Of a DNA stretch of 32,999 nucleotides, positions 32,997 to 32,999 are shown one piece after another (position 1 is the first letter of the stretch; each line of letters starts with the position of its first letter). The position numbers and the translations under genes were made by a program. A model generated the notes under the pieces. The model worked only from the letters and a program-made list of their open reading frames with translations. It did no database searches and was not told the DNA's origin. Source of the DNA: JBAVOR01 sp049692255 (GTDB lineage: Bacteria; Babelota; Babeliae; Babelales; JACPOV01); NCBI GenBank assembly GCA_049692255.1, contig JBAVOR010000015.1:1-32999 (forward strand), in the 5' to 3' direction.

Positions 32997-32999
32997 TAA

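Noticed and set aside
1..32999. tRNA or rRNA genes
   Set aside because: No cloverleaf with a TTCRA-type T arm and no rRNA-like stretch was recognised by eye in any intergenic gap; a covariance-model search was not possible.

Overview
The window reads as a stretch of chromosome from a Gram-negative bacterium with a small, secretion-rich genome. Genes are closely packed on both strands. Many encode small proteins with a Sec signal peptide and no recognisable family, and several of these begin Ala-Met-Glu right after the predicted cleavage site. The mix of FtsW, a LolC/E-type permease, a lipoprotein, a murein amidase, an FtsH-like AAA protein and a giant exported protein suits the host-associated phylum Dependentiae (TM6). 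That placement is inferred from gene style, not from a marker tree. I see no rRNA, tRNA, CRISPR array, phage or insertion sequence.

Region by region. Bases 1-718 hold the 3' part of ftsW. Bases 720-3140 hold three paralogous small exported proteins with C-terminal hydrophobic tails, interrupted by one opposite-strand secreted gene. A repeated promoter-like block precedes two of the three, and a terminator follows the third. Bases 3086-7132 (minus strand) hold a stand-alone LigD-type polymerase, two hairpin repeats, leucyl aminopeptidase, and an AbiE toxin-antitoxin pair with a perfect 14-bp inverted repeat in front of it. Bases 7133-8658 are a worn accessory patch: GC-rich degenerate repeats, gene scraps, one orphan intact gene and a cupin-like pseudogene. 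Bases 8587-19531 (minus strand) hold an M48-type protease, a secreted protein, a 1925-residue exported protein with a recurring strand-turn motif, a 12-cysteine secreted protein, an alpha/beta hydrolase, and a membrane-anchored thioredoxin reductase-thioredoxin fusion.

Bases 19641-22956 (plus strand) hold a Cys-rich exported protein and an FtsH-like AAA ATPase whose protease site has decayed. Bases 23014-24192 (minus strand) hold rpiB and a lipoprotein; divergent to them are a LolC/E-type permease and a divergent phosphoglycerate kinase. After a second pair of the hairpin repeats come an unknown protein, an exported protein with kinase-like motifs, another small exported protein, dnaA, an N-acetylmuramoyl-L-alanine amidase and a C39-like cysteine protease.

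Working together: ftsW and the amidase belong to envelope growth and division. The permease beside a lipoprotein fits lipoprotein sorting. The TrxR-Trx fusion between two Cys-rich exported proteins suggests, as inference only, thiol chemistry at or outside the membrane. pgk and rpiB are isolated sugar-phosphate enzymes. The strongest candidates for something undescribed are the FtsH-like pseudo-protease, the TrxR-Trx fusion with its altered NADPH-binding motif, the giant repeat protein and the exported kinase-like protein.
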